The notes under the pieces are model-generated. The model searched no databases. It had not been told where the DNA came from and worked only from the letters and a program-made list of their open reading frames with translations. Both the position numbers and the translations under genes were made by a program. From positions 62,001 through 126,000 of the forward strand of contig NZ_JBLWFS010000011.1 in assembly GCF_048323755.1 (NCBI RefSeq): a stretch of DNA of 64,000 nt, written 5' to 3'. This document shows, one piece after another, positions 52,948 to 62,799 of the stretch (the stretch's first letter is position 1; each line of letters begins with the position of its first letter). The DNA is from Alkalihalobacterium sp048323755 (GTDB lineage: Bacteria; Bacillota; Bacilli; Bacillales; Bacillaceae_F).

Positions 52948-53046
52948 ATGGAATTTGCGATTGATTCTTTATTTGTTTATGCATCAATCATTGGTTCAAT
53001 TGTTGCGATTATTTATTTGTTTATGAGGAAAAAGCGCGCCCGATAG
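52948..53046 (+). CDS. 32-residue membrane peptide overlapping the 3' end of purD in antisense
   Basis: Translated by hand. It starts MEFAIDSLFVYASIIGSIVA, has one hydrophobic helix and a basic end (RKKRAR). AAAGGAGATG lies at the right distance before the ATG. Its last 26 bases overlap the end of purD on the other strand. No family is known to me. Confidence 0.6.
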   Translation: MEFAIDSLFVYASIIGSIVAIIYLFMRKKRAR

Positions 53047-54292
53047 CTTTGTTTCCGATGTCTGTACGGTAAAACAAGCCATCGCTCTTTACTTTCGTAA
53101 TCTCTTCGTACACTTTTTCTTGAGCTGCTTGCAGGCTGTTGTCTTTACGAGCAACAAGTAAGACTCTTCCGCCGTTTGTTACAAATTGATCTTTTTCTAA
53201 TTTGGTTCCAGCGTGGAACACCAGCGTTTGTGAATCTACTTCTTGCAAACCTTCAATTACAGCACCTTTTTCATAAGCTAAAGGATACCCTTTTGAAGCC
53301 ATCACAACACCAACAACTGCTTCGTTTGACCATTTTAGTTCAACTTTCTCACCATCTAGAAGTCCATTAATAACATCCACCATGTCCGTCACTAAACGAG
53401 GTAAAACTACTTGGGTTTCAGGATCTCCAAAGCGAGCATTAAACTCAATGACTTTAGGTCCTTGATCTGTCATCATTAAACCAGCATATAAAATACCCGT
53501 AAAGCTGCGGCCTTCTGAAATCATTGCGTTCGCCATTGGTTGTAATACTTTTTCGACTGCTTCTTGAACGGAAGCTTCGTTAAATTGCGGTACTGGTGAA
53601 TATGCGCCCATACCACCCGTATTAGGTCCTTCATCATTGTCATAAGCACGTTTATGATCTTGAGCACCAACCATCGGAAGAACAACATCACCATGGACGA
53701 ATGCCATTAAAGACAGTTCTTCTCCTGCTAAGTACTCCTCGATTACTACTTTCGCACTTGCTTTTCCAAATTGATTATTTTCAAGCATTTCGTAAAGAGC
53801 GTTTGTCGCTTCTTCAATCGTCATTGCAACGACAACACCTTTACCCGCTGCCAATCCATCGGCTTTAATGACTATAGGTGCTCCCTTTTCTTCTACGTAT
53901 GCTTTTGCTTCTTCATATGAAGTGAATGTCTCATAATAACCTGTTGGGATTTTGTATTTATGCATGATCTCTTTAGCAAACGATTTACTTCCCTCGATTA
54001 AAGCAGCTTCTTTTTCCGGGCCAAAGATCTTTAAGCCCGCTTCTTTAAAGCGATTGACAATACCATCTAATAGCGGTGCTTCTGGTCCGACAATCGTTAA
54101 ATCAATTTGCTCTTTTTTAGCAAATTCAATCAGTTGTTCGTGGTCATTTTCAGGTATTTCAACAATGGTAGCAACATCTTTCATTCCTGCATTTCCTGGT
54201 GCAACAAATACTTGTGCTACTTTCGAGCTTTGTGCGACCTTCCAAGCCATTGTATGCTCGCGTCCACCACTACCTACGATTAGTACTTTCAT
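53021..54292 (-). CDS. purD: Phosphoribosylamine-glycine ligase
   Basis: ATP-grasp ligase for the second step, 423 residues. The N-terminus MKVLIVGSGGREHTMAWKVA, GPEAPLLDGIVN and the ATP-grasp segment GPNTGGMGAYSPVPQ are typical. It is the last gene of the operon, starting 20 bases after purH. Confidence 0.97.
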   Translation of the reverse strand: MKVLIVGSGGREHTMAWKVAQSSKVAQVFVAPGNAGMKDVATIVEIPENDHEQLIEFAKKEQIDLTIVGPEAPLLDGIVNRFKEAGLKIFGPEKEAALIEGSKSFAKEIMHKYKIPTGYYETFTSYEEAKAYVEEKGAPIVIKADGLAAGKGVVVAMTIEEATNALYEMLENNQFGKASAKVVIEEYLAGEELSLMAFVHGDVVLPMVGAQDHKRAYDNDEGPNTGGMGAYSPVPQFNEASVQEAVEKVLQPMANAMISEGRSFTGILYAGLMMTDQGPKVIEFNARFGDPETQVVLPRLVTDMVDVINGLLDGEKVELKWSNEAVVGVVMASKGYPLAYEKGAVIEGLQEVDSQTLVFHAGTKLEKDQFVTNGGRVLLVARKDNSLQAAQEKVYEEITKVKSDGLFYRTDIGNKAIGRAFSS

Positions 54293-54312
54293 GAAACGTC
54301 CCCTCCGTCTGA

Positions 54313-55851
54313 TTAGTGTTTAAAATGACGAACCCCTGTTAATACCATAGCGATGCCTAACTCATCAGCCTTGGCAATTGAGTCTTCATCACGAATAGAA
54401 CCACCTGGTTGGATTATAGCCGTAATTCCAGCTTTTCCTGCTTCTTCTACTGTATCACTCATTGGGAAGAACGCATCAGAACCCATTACAGCACCGTTTG
54501 CTTCTTGTCCTGCTTGCTCGATTGCAATTTTAGCGGCACCGACACGGTTCATTTGACCTGCACCTACACCGATTGTCATTTCGTTTTTAGCTAATACGAT
54601 TGCGTTCGATTTAACGTGCTTTACAACTTTCCAAGCTAATTCCAACGCCTTCCACTCTTCTTCCGTTGGTTCACGCTTCGTTGCTACTTTAATTGTAGCC
54701 TCGTCTAATCCGAATGTATCTTCTTCTTGAACGAGTGCACCACCGTGAATCGTCGTCAGTTTTAGCTCAGCTTTATTCGCTTTTTCAATCGGTAACGTTA
54801 ATAATCTTAAATTCTTCTTCGTTGTTAAAATTTCTAAAGCTTCCTCAGTAAATGAAGGTGCAATAATAATTTCTAAGAAAATTTCTTTCATTTTTAAAGC
54901 CGTTTCACGATCTACTTCCCGGTTAGCTGCAATGATCCCACCGAAGATCGATACTGGATCTGCTTCATAGGCTTTATCATACGCTTGCTCAATTGTTTCT
55001 CCTACACCTACACCACAAGGGTTCATATGTTTAATTGCAACGACTGCCGGCTCTTGGAACTCTTTTACGATAGCTACGGCTGCATCAGCATCGTTAATGT
55101 TGTTATAGGATAACTCTTTACCGTGAAGCTGTTCAGCTTGTGCGATTGAAGTCGTCGGTCCTAGTGGCTTACGATAAAACGCTGCTTTTTGGTGAGGATT
55201 CTCCCCGTAGCGAAGATCTTGTTTCTTTTCAAACGTTACTGTTAATGATTCTGGATTTTCTTCATTTACTTCGTTCGTTAAGTATTCAGCAATGACCGCA
55301 TCGTAAGCTGCTGTATGACGGAAAACTTTGGCAGCTAATTTCTTGCGAGTATCTTCTGCCACTTTACTGTCTTCTTTCAGTTGAGCGATAACTGTGTCGT
55401 AATCTACTGGGTCCACAACAACGGTTACATGTGCGTGGTTTTTCGCAGCAGCACGCAGCATGCTCGGACCGCCAATGTCTATGTTTTCAATTGCATCTGC
55501 AAATGTAACGTCAGGCTTAGCAATTGTTTGTTGGAATGGATATAAGTTAACAACAACTAAATCGATTGGTGTGATGTTATGTTCTTGTAGTTGCGAAAGA
55601 TGGTCTTCACTTTCACGCATAGCTAAAAGGCCGCCGTGAATATTAGGGTGTAATGTTTTAACACGTCCATCTAAGATCTCTGGAAATCCTGTTACTTCAG
55701 AAATTCCGATCACACTAACACCAGCTTCTTCTAGTGCTTTTCTTGTTCCTCCAGTTGAAACAACCTCAACACCTAACTCCACTAATTGTTGAACGAAAGG
55801 AACAATCCCCTCTTTATTTGATACACTAACCAATGCACGTTTGACTGCCAT
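54313..55851 (-). CDS. purH: Bifunctional AICAR transformylase/IMP cyclohydrolase
   Basis: Performs the last two steps to IMP; 512 residues. The N-terminal cyclohydrolase domain begins RALVSVSNKEGIVPFVQQL with STGGTRKALEE; the transformylase part has the catalytic lysine-histidine in AIKHMNPCGVGVG. It starts 13 bases after the purN stop. Confidence 0.97.
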   Translation of the reverse strand: MAVKRALVSVSNKEGIVPFVQQLVELGVEVVSTGGTRKALEEAGVSVIGISEVTGFPEILDGRVKTLHPNIHGGLLAMRESEDHLSQLQEHNITPIDLVVVNLYPFQQTIAKPDVTFADAIENIDIGGPSMLRAAAKNHAHVTVVVDPVDYDTVIAQLKEDSKVAEDTRKKLAAKVFRHTAAYDAVIAEYLTNEVNEENPESLTVTFEKKQDLRYGENPHQKAAFYRKPLGPTTSIAQAEQLHGKELSYNNINDADAAVAIVKEFQEPAVVAIKHMNPCGVGVGETIEQAYDKAYEADPVSIFGGIIAANREVDRETALKMKEIFLEIIIAPSFTEEALEILTTKKNLRLLTLPIEKANKAELKLTTIHGGALVQEEDTFGLDEATIKVATKREPTEEEWKALELAWKVVKHVKSNAIVLAKNEMTIGVGAGQMNRVGAAKIAIEQAGQEANGAVMGSDAFFPMSDTVEEAGKAGITAIIQPGGSIRDEDSIAKADELGIAMVLTGVRHFKH

Positions 55852-55864
55852 CTTAGTGTCCTCC

Positions 55865-56431
55865 TTATATCGATAAAAGTTCTTTTAAAGTTTTATAATA
55901 CAGGCGATGCTCTACCTGTTGGATTTTCGTCGTTAATGTTTCTCTTGTTTCATCTTCGTCTATAGTAACTGCTTCTTGAGCGATAATTTGTCCCGTGTCC
56001 ATTCCTTCATCCACATAGTGGATCGTAACGCCTGTTACTTTTACACCTGCAAGAAGAGCTTGTCCAATTGCATCTTTTCCAGGAAAAGATGGTAATAAAG
56101 AAGGGTGAATATTAACAATTTTTCCTTCATAAGCACGCAATAACGTTGTACCAATTAAACGCATATATCCCGCAAGCACAACAAACTCAACATCTTTTTT
56201 TTGTAATTCATCAACAATTTTTTGTTCAAATTCATCCTTACTCACATAGGCTTTCGGGTTAAAAACAAACGTGTCAATTCCGTGAGTTTTTGCCCTTTCA
56301 ATCGCCTTTGCTTCAGATTTATCACAAACGAGAAGAGCGATGTGAGCACTTAGCTCGCCTCGCTCGACCTCATTAATTATCGCTTGGAAATTGGAACCAC
56401 TTCCCGATGCGAAAACAGCTATTTTTTTCAT
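55865..56431 (-). CDS. purN: Phosphoribosylglycinamide formyltransferase
   Basis: Uses 10-formyltetrahydrofolate to formylate GAR; 188 residues. ASGSGSNFQAIINEVERG, NIHPSLLPSFPGKDAIGQAL with the catalytic His, and DEGMDTGQII are intact. Its ATG overlaps the purM stop in TAATG. Confidence 0.97.
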   Translation of the reverse strand: MKKIAVFASGSGSNFQAIINEVERGELSAHIALLVCDKSEAKAIERAKTHGIDTFVFNPKAYVSKDEFEQKIVDELQKKDVEFVVLAGYMRLIGTTLLRAYEGKIVNIHPSLLPSFPGKDAIGQALLAGVKVTGVTIHYVDEGMDTGQIIAQEAVTIDEDETRETLTTKIQQVEHRLYYKTLKELLSI

Positions 56432-57465
56432 TACTCGAGTCCTCCGATAGAAACTCCCTCATCACCTGTTACTCTTCCAATAATATAGGCTTTTTCACCA
56501 AATTCATTTAACTTTTGCAGAACTGGGTGCATCTCACTTTCTGAGACAACGACTGCCATCCCAATACCCATGTTAAACGTAGAGAACATGTCCTTACTTG
56601 TAATTTCACCTTTTTCTTGAATGAACTCAAAAATTGGTTGGATCGGCCATGAACCGAAATCAATATGGACACCTACACCGTCTGGCAGCATTCTCGGTAG
56701 GTTTTCATAGAAGCCACCGCCTGTAATATGCGCTAGACCTTTAATGTTGTAGTTTCCTATAACTTTAAGTAGTGGTTTCACGTATATTCTTGTAGGTTGT
56801 AATAACTCTTCCCCTAAAGTTCTTCCTAAACTAGGAACCTCTTCTTGTAAGGATAATTGTGCTTGTTCTAGTAAAACTTTACGCACTAGGGAAAATCCAT
56901 TGGAATGAAGTCCATTGGAAGCGAGTCCGATGATCACATCGCCTTCTTTAATCTCATTACCCGTAATAAGTTTCGACTTTTCACCAATTCCAACAGCAAA
57001 TCCAGCTAAATCATATTCCTCTTCAGAATACATTCCAGGCATTTCTGCTGTTTCACCGCCGACGATTGCACAGCCTGCTTGTTCACATCCATCTGCTATT
57101 CCTTTAACGATCGCTTCAATTCGTTCCGGTACGGCCTTCCCACACGCAATGTAATCAAGGAAATAAAGAGGCTCGGCTCCTTGAACGACAATATCATTTA
57201 CACACATCGCAACAGCATCAATTCCGATTGTATCGTGTTTATCCATCATAAATGCGAGCATTAGCTTCGTACCTACACCGTCTGTTCCTGAAACGAGCAC
57301 AGGCTCTTTAAGATTAAATTGAGAAAGATCAAACATTCCGCCGAATGATCCTAATCCCCCTAATACTTCTGGGCGCTTTGTTCTTGCCACATGCTTTTTC
57401 ATTCGTTCTACGGCTTCATAGCCTGCTTCTATATCGACTCCAGCTTTTTTATATGCTTCAGACAT
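56431..57465 (-). CDS. purM: Phosphoribosylformylglycinamidine cyclo-ligase (AIR synthetase)
   Basis: Closes the imidazole ring with ATP; 344 residues. SGTDGVGTKLMLA and GGETAEMPGMY are the ATP-binding motifs of this enzyme class. It starts 24 bases after purF and is coupled to purN by the TAATG overlap. Confidence 0.97.
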   Translation of the reverse strand: MSEAYKKAGVDIEAGYEAVERMKKHVARTKRPEVLGGLGSFGGMFDLSQFNLKEPVLVSGTDGVGTKLMLAFMMDKHDTIGIDAVAMCVNDIVVQGAEPLYFLDYIACGKAVPERIEAIVKGIADGCEQAGCAIVGGETAEMPGMYSEEEYDLAGFAVGIGEKSKLITGNEIKEGDVIIGLASNGLHSNGFSLVRKVLLEQAQLSLQEEVPSLGRTLGEELLQPTRIYVKPLLKVIGNYNIKGLAHITGGGFYENLPRMLPDGVGVHIDFGSWPIQPIFEFIQEKGEITSKDMFSTFNMGIGMAVVVSESEMHPVLQKLNEFGEKAYIIGRVTGDEGVSIGGLE

Positions 57466-57489
57466 CGTTTTTCCTCCTGTCCCCGTACT

Positions 57490-58902
57490 CTAGCACTTAT
57501 CGTGAGGGTGCATCGTATGAGGATATATTTCTGTTGGATAACTTCCTGTAAAACATGCTACGCATTGTCCGCAATTCGTATCTTCATTTGATCTGCCAAT
57601 TCCTTCAAGCATTCCTTCAACGCTTAAAAACTCTAAGCTGTCTGCCCCCATCATTTCTCTCATTTCTTCAATACTATGACTAGAAGCAATTAACTCTTCT
57701 TTTGTAGAGGTATCTATACCATAAAAGCACGGATTCGTGATTGGCGGTGAACTAATACGAACATGAACTTCAGTTGCCCCTGCTTCTCTTAACATTCTTA
57801 CAATTCGACGACTAGTTGTACCACGTACGATCGAGTCATCAATCATCACGACACGCTTACCTTCAACTACACCACGGACCGCAGAAAGCTTCATCTTTAC
57901 ACCTTGTTCACGTAATTCTTGTGAAGGCTGAATAAATGTGCGCCCGACGTATCGGTTTTTGATTAATCCTAGTTCGTATGGAATTCCTGTTTGCTCCGCG
58001 TAGCCAATCGCTGCTGAAATACTCGAGTCAGGTACCCCTGTCACGACATCTGCTTCAATCGGTGCTTGCAGGGCGAGTTGCTTCCCTAAGTTTTTACGCG
58101 CTTTATGAACATTAATTTCATCGACATTACTATCCGGACGAGCAAAATAAATGTACTCCATACTGCAAATTGCTCTTCCTGAAGATTGAGCAAACACTTC
58201 ACTCCTGATTCCTTCATCGTCAATGACGATCAGTTCACCAGGCTTTACTTCTCGTTCAAATTTTGCTCCAACTACATCAAATGCACAAGTTTCAGATGCT
58301 ACAACATACGCATCTCCCAATTTCCCTAACGAAAGTGGTCTTAACCCATTTGGATCTAATGCGACCATCAATTTATCTTCCGTTAACACGACAAAAGCGT
58401 AGGCCCCTTTTATCATTGTTAACGAGTTCATCATTTTATCTTCTAGACGTGGATACGTACTTCTTTTAATAAGATGAGCTAACACTTCCGTATCGGAAGT
58501 TGATTGAAAAATACTTCCCATGCTTTCGAGTTGGTGCTTTAATTGATTTGCGTTTACTAGATTTCCATTGTGTGCAATAGCTAGACTGCTCGTCTGAGAG
58601 CGGAAGAGAAGCGGCTGAACATTAGCTAGTCCGCCTCCTCCTGCTGTTGCATAACGAACGTGACCAATTGCTGCTTTACCATAAAGAGTTTCAAAGTCTT
58701 TTGAAGCAAATACTTCATTAACAAGACCTAGACCTTTATGAGCCGTTAGTTTTTCTCCATCTGTAACGATAATCCCTGCACCTTCTTGACCCCGGTGTTG
58801 AAGGCTGTGCAAACCGTAGTACGTGATTTGAGCCGCGTCTTTGTGTCCCCAGACGGCAAATACCCCACACTCTTCGTTTAAGCCTTTGATTTCAGCAAGC
58901 AT
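57490..58902 (-). CDS. purF: Amidophosphoribosyltransferase
   Basis: First committed enzyme of purine synthesis, 470 residues. The propeptide MLAEIKGLNEE precedes the nucleophile in CGVFAVWGH; VVMIDDSIVRGTTSRR binds PRPP, and cysteines including CGQCVACF fit the Bacillus type with a 4Fe-4S cluster. The ATG at 58902 has AAAGGAG at eight bases; a longer frame from 58920 is not supported. The start overlaps the end of purL. Confidence 0.96.
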   Translation of the reverse strand: MLAEIKGLNEECGVFAVWGHKDAAQITYYGLHSLQHRGQEGAGIIVTDGEKLTAHKGLGLVNEVFASKDFETLYGKAAIGHVRYATAGGGGLANVQPLLFRSQTSSLAIAHNGNLVNANQLKHQLESMGSIFQSTSDTEVLAHLIKRSTYPRLEDKMMNSLTMIKGAYAFVVLTEDKLMVALDPNGLRPLSLGKLGDAYVVASETCAFDVVGAKFEREVKPGELIVIDDEGIRSEVFAQSSGRAICSMEYIYFARPDSNVDEINVHKARKNLGKQLALQAPIEADVVTGVPDSSISAAIGYAEQTGIPYELGLIKNRYVGRTFIQPSQELREQGVKMKLSAVRGVVEGKRVVMIDDSIVRGTTSRRIVRMLREAGATEVHVRISSPPITNPCFYGIDTSTKEELIASSHSIEEMREMMGADSLEFLSVEGMLEGIGRSNEDTNCGQCVACFTGSYPTEIYPHTMHPHDKC

Positions 58903-61100
58903 GGAATAGCTCCTTTCCAAGCAGTAGCAAGTTCTTCTTGTGTTGCCGTAAACAATACATCGTTATTTGATGCAATTGTTAATACTTTATCATTTGTTAC
59001 TTCCCCGATCACTTTAGCATCCACGATTTGTTCAAATTGTTCTTGATGTTCTTTTTTCACTGTAACAATAAAACGTGATTGAGACTCAGCAAACAGTTCT
59101 GTAACGACATCCTCACCAATAATTACAGAAGCTCCAACTTCTCCATCAATCATACTTTCTGCAACCGCTACTCCTAATCCACCTTCTGCAATATCATGAG
59201 CAGATTGAACAAGTCCGGCGCGGATCGCTCCTAGTAATTGTTGTTGACGTCCTTTTTCTTCTTCAAGGTCAATCGCAGGTGCTTTACCAAAAATGCGGCC
59301 TTCTACTAACTTTTGAAGTTCACTTCCGCCGAATTCTTTCTTCGTTTCACCTAGAAGGTAAATCACATCTCCTGCATCCTTGAAGTTTTGTGTAGTAATA
59401 TATTCTGTTTTTTCGATTAAACCGACCATCCCAATGGTAGGTGTTGGGTAAACCGCTTCTCCACTTCTTTCATTATATAGAGAAACGTTCCCACCGATAA
59501 CTGGAACTCCAAACGCGCGACAAGCTTCGCTCATTCCGTCTGTTGACTTTTCTAATTGCCAGAAGATTTCTGGGCGTTCTGGGTTACCGTAGTTTAAGCA
59601 ATCTGTAATTCCTAGTGGCTCAGCACCCGAACATACAATATTACGTGCAGCTTCAGCAATCGCAATCTTACCGCCGACTTCTGGATCTAAATATAAATAG
59701 CGAGAGTTACAATCTGTTGTCATCGCTAATGCTTTTTCTGTTCCACGAATACGAACAACCGCAGCATCAGAACCCGGTGAAACGACAGTATTCGTTTGAA
59801 CCATGTAATCATATTGATCATAAACCCACTCTTTACTAGCAATTGTAGGTTGTGAAAGTAAGTTAATTAACGTTTCCTTAGCATCTGTTACTTCAGGAGC
59901 CACGTTTTCTTGTGCTTGGAATTCGCTATAGTAAGCTGGCTCTTTAGACGGTTTGTGATAAACAGGTGCATCTTCAGCAAGTGCATCTACTGGTACATCG
60001 GCAACCACTTCACCGTTGTGAAGAAGGCGTAACTTTTTATCATCTGTTACATAACCAATTTCACGAGACATTAAGCCCCACTTTTCAACGATCTCACGGA
60101 TTTCAGCTTCTCTGCCTTTTTTAACAACGATTAGCATACGTTCCTGAGATTCAGATAACATCATTTCATAAGCTGTCATATTTTTTTCGCGTTGTGGAAC
60201 CTCATCTAAGTTCATCACAATACCTGAACCTGCTTTACTTGCCATCTCTGCAGAAGATGATGTCAGACCAGCAGCTCCCATGTCTTGAATTCCAACTAAT
60301 GCATCAGATTGGATAATTTCTAGACTTGCTTCAAGTAATAGTTTCTCCATGAACGGGTCCCCAACTTGAACGGCTGGACGTTTTTCTTCTGACGCTTCGC
60401 TCAGTTCTTCTGAAGCAAAAGTTGCCCCGTGAATACCATCACGGCCTGTAGAAGCACCAACATACATGACTGTGTTTCCTACACCTTTTGCTTGTCCTTT
60501 TTTAATATCTTTATGGTCGATTAAACCAACACACATCGCATTTACAAGCGGGTTTCCTTCGTAGCAAGGATCAAATTGTATTTCTCCGCCAACTGTCGGA
60601 ACACCAACGCAGTTTCCGTATCCAGCAATTCCTGCTACTACTTCTTCAAATAAATATTTTACTTTTGGTGAAGTCAGTTCACCAAATCGAAGTGAGTTTA
60701 AAATTGAAATCGGACGAGCTCCCATTGAGAATACATCGCGCAAGATTCCACCTACACCTGTTGCTGCTCCTTGGTATGGCTCAATGGCAGATGGATGATT
60801 GTGACTTTCGATTTTGAAAACAACCGCCTGCTCATCACCGATGTCAATAATTCCAGCACCTTCACCAGGTCCTTGAAGTACCTTTTCACCAGTAACCGGG
60901 AATTTTTTCAAAAGAACTTTTGAGTTTTTATAACTACAATGCTCAGACCACATAACGGAGAATAGTCCGATCTCTGTATAGTTAGGAAGGCGACCTAAAA
61001 TGGACTCCACCATACCAAATTCTTCGTCTGTTAATCCCATTTCTGCATATATTTTTTGTTCTTTGATCATTTCAGGAGTTGGTTCACGATGTAGTGACAT
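58878..61100 (-). CDS. purL: Phosphoribosylformylglycinamidine synthase large subunit
   Basis: 740-residue ATP-using subunit of the three-part Bacillus FGAM synthetase (PurL-PurQ-PurS). SEHCSYKNSKVLLKKF, ESHNHPSAIEPYQGAATG and GRDGIHGATFAS are conserved. Its start overlaps the last 17 bases of purQ, and its end overlaps purF. Confidence 0.97.
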   Translation of the reverse strand: MSLHREPTPEMIKEQKIYAEMGLTDEEFGMVESILGRLPNYTEIGLFSVMWSEHCSYKNSKVLLKKFPVTGEKVLQGPGEGAGIIDIGDEQAVVFKIESHNHPSAIEPYQGAATGVGGILRDVFSMGARPISILNSLRFGELTSPKVKYLFEEVVAGIAGYGNCVGVPTVGGEIQFDPCYEGNPLVNAMCVGLIDHKDIKKGQAKGVGNTVMYVGASTGRDGIHGATFASEELSEASEEKRPAVQVGDPFMEKLLLEASLEIIQSDALVGIQDMGAAGLTSSSAEMASKAGSGIVMNLDEVPQREKNMTAYEMMLSESQERMLIVVKKGREAEIREIVEKWGLMSREIGYVTDDKKLRLLHNGEVVADVPVDALAEDAPVYHKPSKEPAYYSEFQAQENVAPEVTDAKETLINLLSQPTIASKEWVYDQYDYMVQTNTVVSPGSDAAVVRIRGTEKALAMTTDCNSRYLYLDPEVGGKIAIAEAARNIVCSGAEPLGITDCLNYGNPERPEIFWQLEKSTDGMSEACRAFGVPVIGGNVSLYNERSGEAVYPTPTIGMVGLIEKTEYITTQNFKDAGDVIYLLGETKKEFGGSELQKLVEGRIFGKAPAIDLEEEKGRQQQLLGAIRAGLVQSAHDIAEGGLGVAVAESMIDGEVGASVIIGEDVVTELFAESQSRFIVTVKKEHQEQFEQIVDAKVIGEVTNDKVLTIASNNDVLFTATQEELATAWKGAIPCLLKSKA

Positions 61101-61767
61101 GGGTTTCCCTCCAGTTTCGCAAAATTGATTTAAATAATTTTAATCCGTCTTCACTGCCAAGAAGAGGTTCTACTGCACGCTCTGGGTGTGGCATCATCCC
61201 AAGTACATTTCCTTGTTCATTCATAATTCCAGCGATTTGCTCTAAAGAACCGTTAACGTTTGTTCGGTAACTGAAGACAATTTGCTTGTTTTCTTTTAAG
61301 TTAGCAAGTGTTTCCTCATCACAATAGTAGTTTCCTTCACCATGAGCGACAGGAATAGAAATCACTTGTCCTTGTTCATATTCTGAAGTAAACATCGTTT
61401 CATTGTTTTCAACGACTAAATCAACTGGTCGGCAAATGAATTTTAAATTTTCGTTACGCTTCATTGCACCTGGTAATAATCCTGCTTCAAGTAGCACTTG
61501 GAACCCGTTACAAACACCTAGTACAGGCTTTCCAGCTTCAGCAGCTTTATTGACCGACTCCATTACGTTGGCAAAGCGAGCGATTGCGCCTGAACGTAAA
61601 TAGTCACCGTAAGAAAAGCCACCTGGTAATAGAATTCCATCAAATCTGTCTATGTCTGTTTCTGCATGCCATACGTATTCAACTTCCTCGCCAAGCGCAT
61701 CTGCGATAGCATGGTACATATCTGCATCACAGTTCGAGCCTGGAAAGACAATAACTGCAAATTTCAT
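61084..61767 (-). CDS. purQ: Phosphoribosylformylglycinamidine synthase glutaminase subunit
   Basis: Class I glutamine amidotransferase of 227 residues that feeds ammonia to PurL. The nucleophile is the cysteine in VLGVCNGFQVLLEAG; the His-Glu pair is in MMPHPERAVEPLLG. It lies five bases after purS and overlaps purL. Confidence 0.97.
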   Translation of the reverse strand: MKFAVIVFPGSNCDADMYHAIADALGEEVEYVWHAETDIDRFDGILLPGGFSYGDYLRSGAIARFANVMESVNKAAEAGKPVLGVCNGFQVLLEAGLLPGAMKRNENLKFICRPVDLVVENNETMFTSEYEQGQVISIPVAHGEGNYYCDEETLANLKENKQIVFSYRTNVNGSLEQIAGIMNEQGNVLGMMPHPERAVEPLLGSEDGLKLFKSILRNWRETHVTTS

Positions 61768-61772
61768 AGAGA

Positions 61773-62018
61773 TTAAGCCTCCTCTACTTCAAAGCGGTAA
61801 TCTTCAATAACTGTATTAGCTAAAAGCTTTTCACACATTTCTTTTACTCTTGCATCTATGTCTTGTTCACTTTTTTCAATTAGTAACTCCATATATTTCC
61901 CGATACGAACATCTTCTACTTCGTTATACGTTAGAGCATGTAGAGATCCTTTAACTGCAGTTCCTTGTGGGTCTAAAACACTTTCTTTTAATGTGACGAA
62001 TACTTTTACTTTGTACAT
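61773..62018 (-). CDS. purS: Phosphoribosylformylglycinamidine synthase subunit PurS
   Basis: An 81-residue small subunit that bridges PurL and PurQ. MYKVKVFVTLKESVLDPQG and IGKYMELLIEKSE match. Its start overlaps the last 13 bases of purC. Confidence 0.97.
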   Translation of the reverse strand: MYKVKVFVTLKESVLDPQGTAVKGSLHALTYNEVEDVRIGKYMELLIEKSEQDIDARVKEMCEKLLANTVIEDYRFEVEEA

Positions 62019-62728
62019 GATGATCCTCCTAAACGGTTTAAAATTTCTTGATATCCATCTTGTAAGTTACCTAAGTTACGACGATAAACGTCTTTATCAA
62101 ATTTTTGGTTTGTATCTTTATCCCAAAGTCGGCATGTATCAGGTGAAACTTCATCTGCGAGAAGCAGCTCACCATCATTGGTCATCCCAAATTCTAGTTT
62201 GAAATCTACTAAACGTACATTAATCGTTGCAAACACTTCTTTAAGAACTTCATTGACTTGTAAACCTTTTTCACGCATGACCTCTAGCTGTTCTGGTGTC
62301 GCGATCTGTAACACTTGAATGTGATCTTCTGTAACGAGCGGATCTCCTAAATCGTCATCTTTATAGTAAAATTCAACGATCGGTGTATCCATTACCGTTC
62401 CTTCATCCATACCTAATCGCTTTGATAAGCTTCCTGCCATAATGTTTCGAACAACCACTTCAAGTGGAACAATCGTTACTTTTTTTACAAGTTGTTCTGT
62501 TTCTGAAAGTCTTTTTACCCAATGATTTTCAATACCTTTTTCTTTTAATCTCTCAAATATTATCGAAGTAATCTCATTATTTAAGCGACCTTTACCAATG
62601 ATCGTGTCCTTCTTCTCACCATTAAATGCTGTGGCTTCATCTTTATACTCAATCCACAGAATATCTTGTTCATCTGTTTCAAATATTCTTTTTGCTTTAC
62701 CTTCGTATAACATGCCTCTTTTTTCCAC
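62006..62728 (-). CDS. purC: SAICAR synthase
   Basis: Adds aspartate to CAIR; 240 residues. GKAKRIFETDEQDILWIEYK and DEVSPDTCRLWD are diagnostic. The GTG start follows GGAGGG. purB ends 71 bp upstream, with a hairpin between. Confidence 0.97.
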   Translation of the reverse strand: MEKRGMLYEGKAKRIFETDEQDILWIEYKDEATAFNGEKKDTIIGKGRLNNEITSIIFERLKEKGIENHWVKRLSETEQLVKKVTIVPLEVVVRNIMAGSLSKRLGMDEGTVMDTPIVEFYYKDDDLGDPLVTEDHIQVLQIATPEQLEVMREKGLQVNEVLKEVFATINVRLVDFKLEFGMTNDGELLLADEVSPDTCRLWDKDTNQKFDKDVYRRNLGNLQDGYQEILNRLGGSSCTK

Positions 62729-62772
62729 GTGAAGCCCTCCAAATTGTAGTTAAGAAAGTTGAATGGATAGTA

Positions 62773-62790
62773 GGGGAGAAGAACCTCCCC
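62773..62790 (-). other. Hairpin between purB and purC
   Basis: GGGGAG (62773-62778), loop AAGAAC, CTCCCC (62785-62790), ten bases after the purB stop. No T-run follows on the minus strand, so it is more likely a mRNA stability element or partial terminator. Confidence 0.4.
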
Positions 62791-62799
62791 ATATAAATA

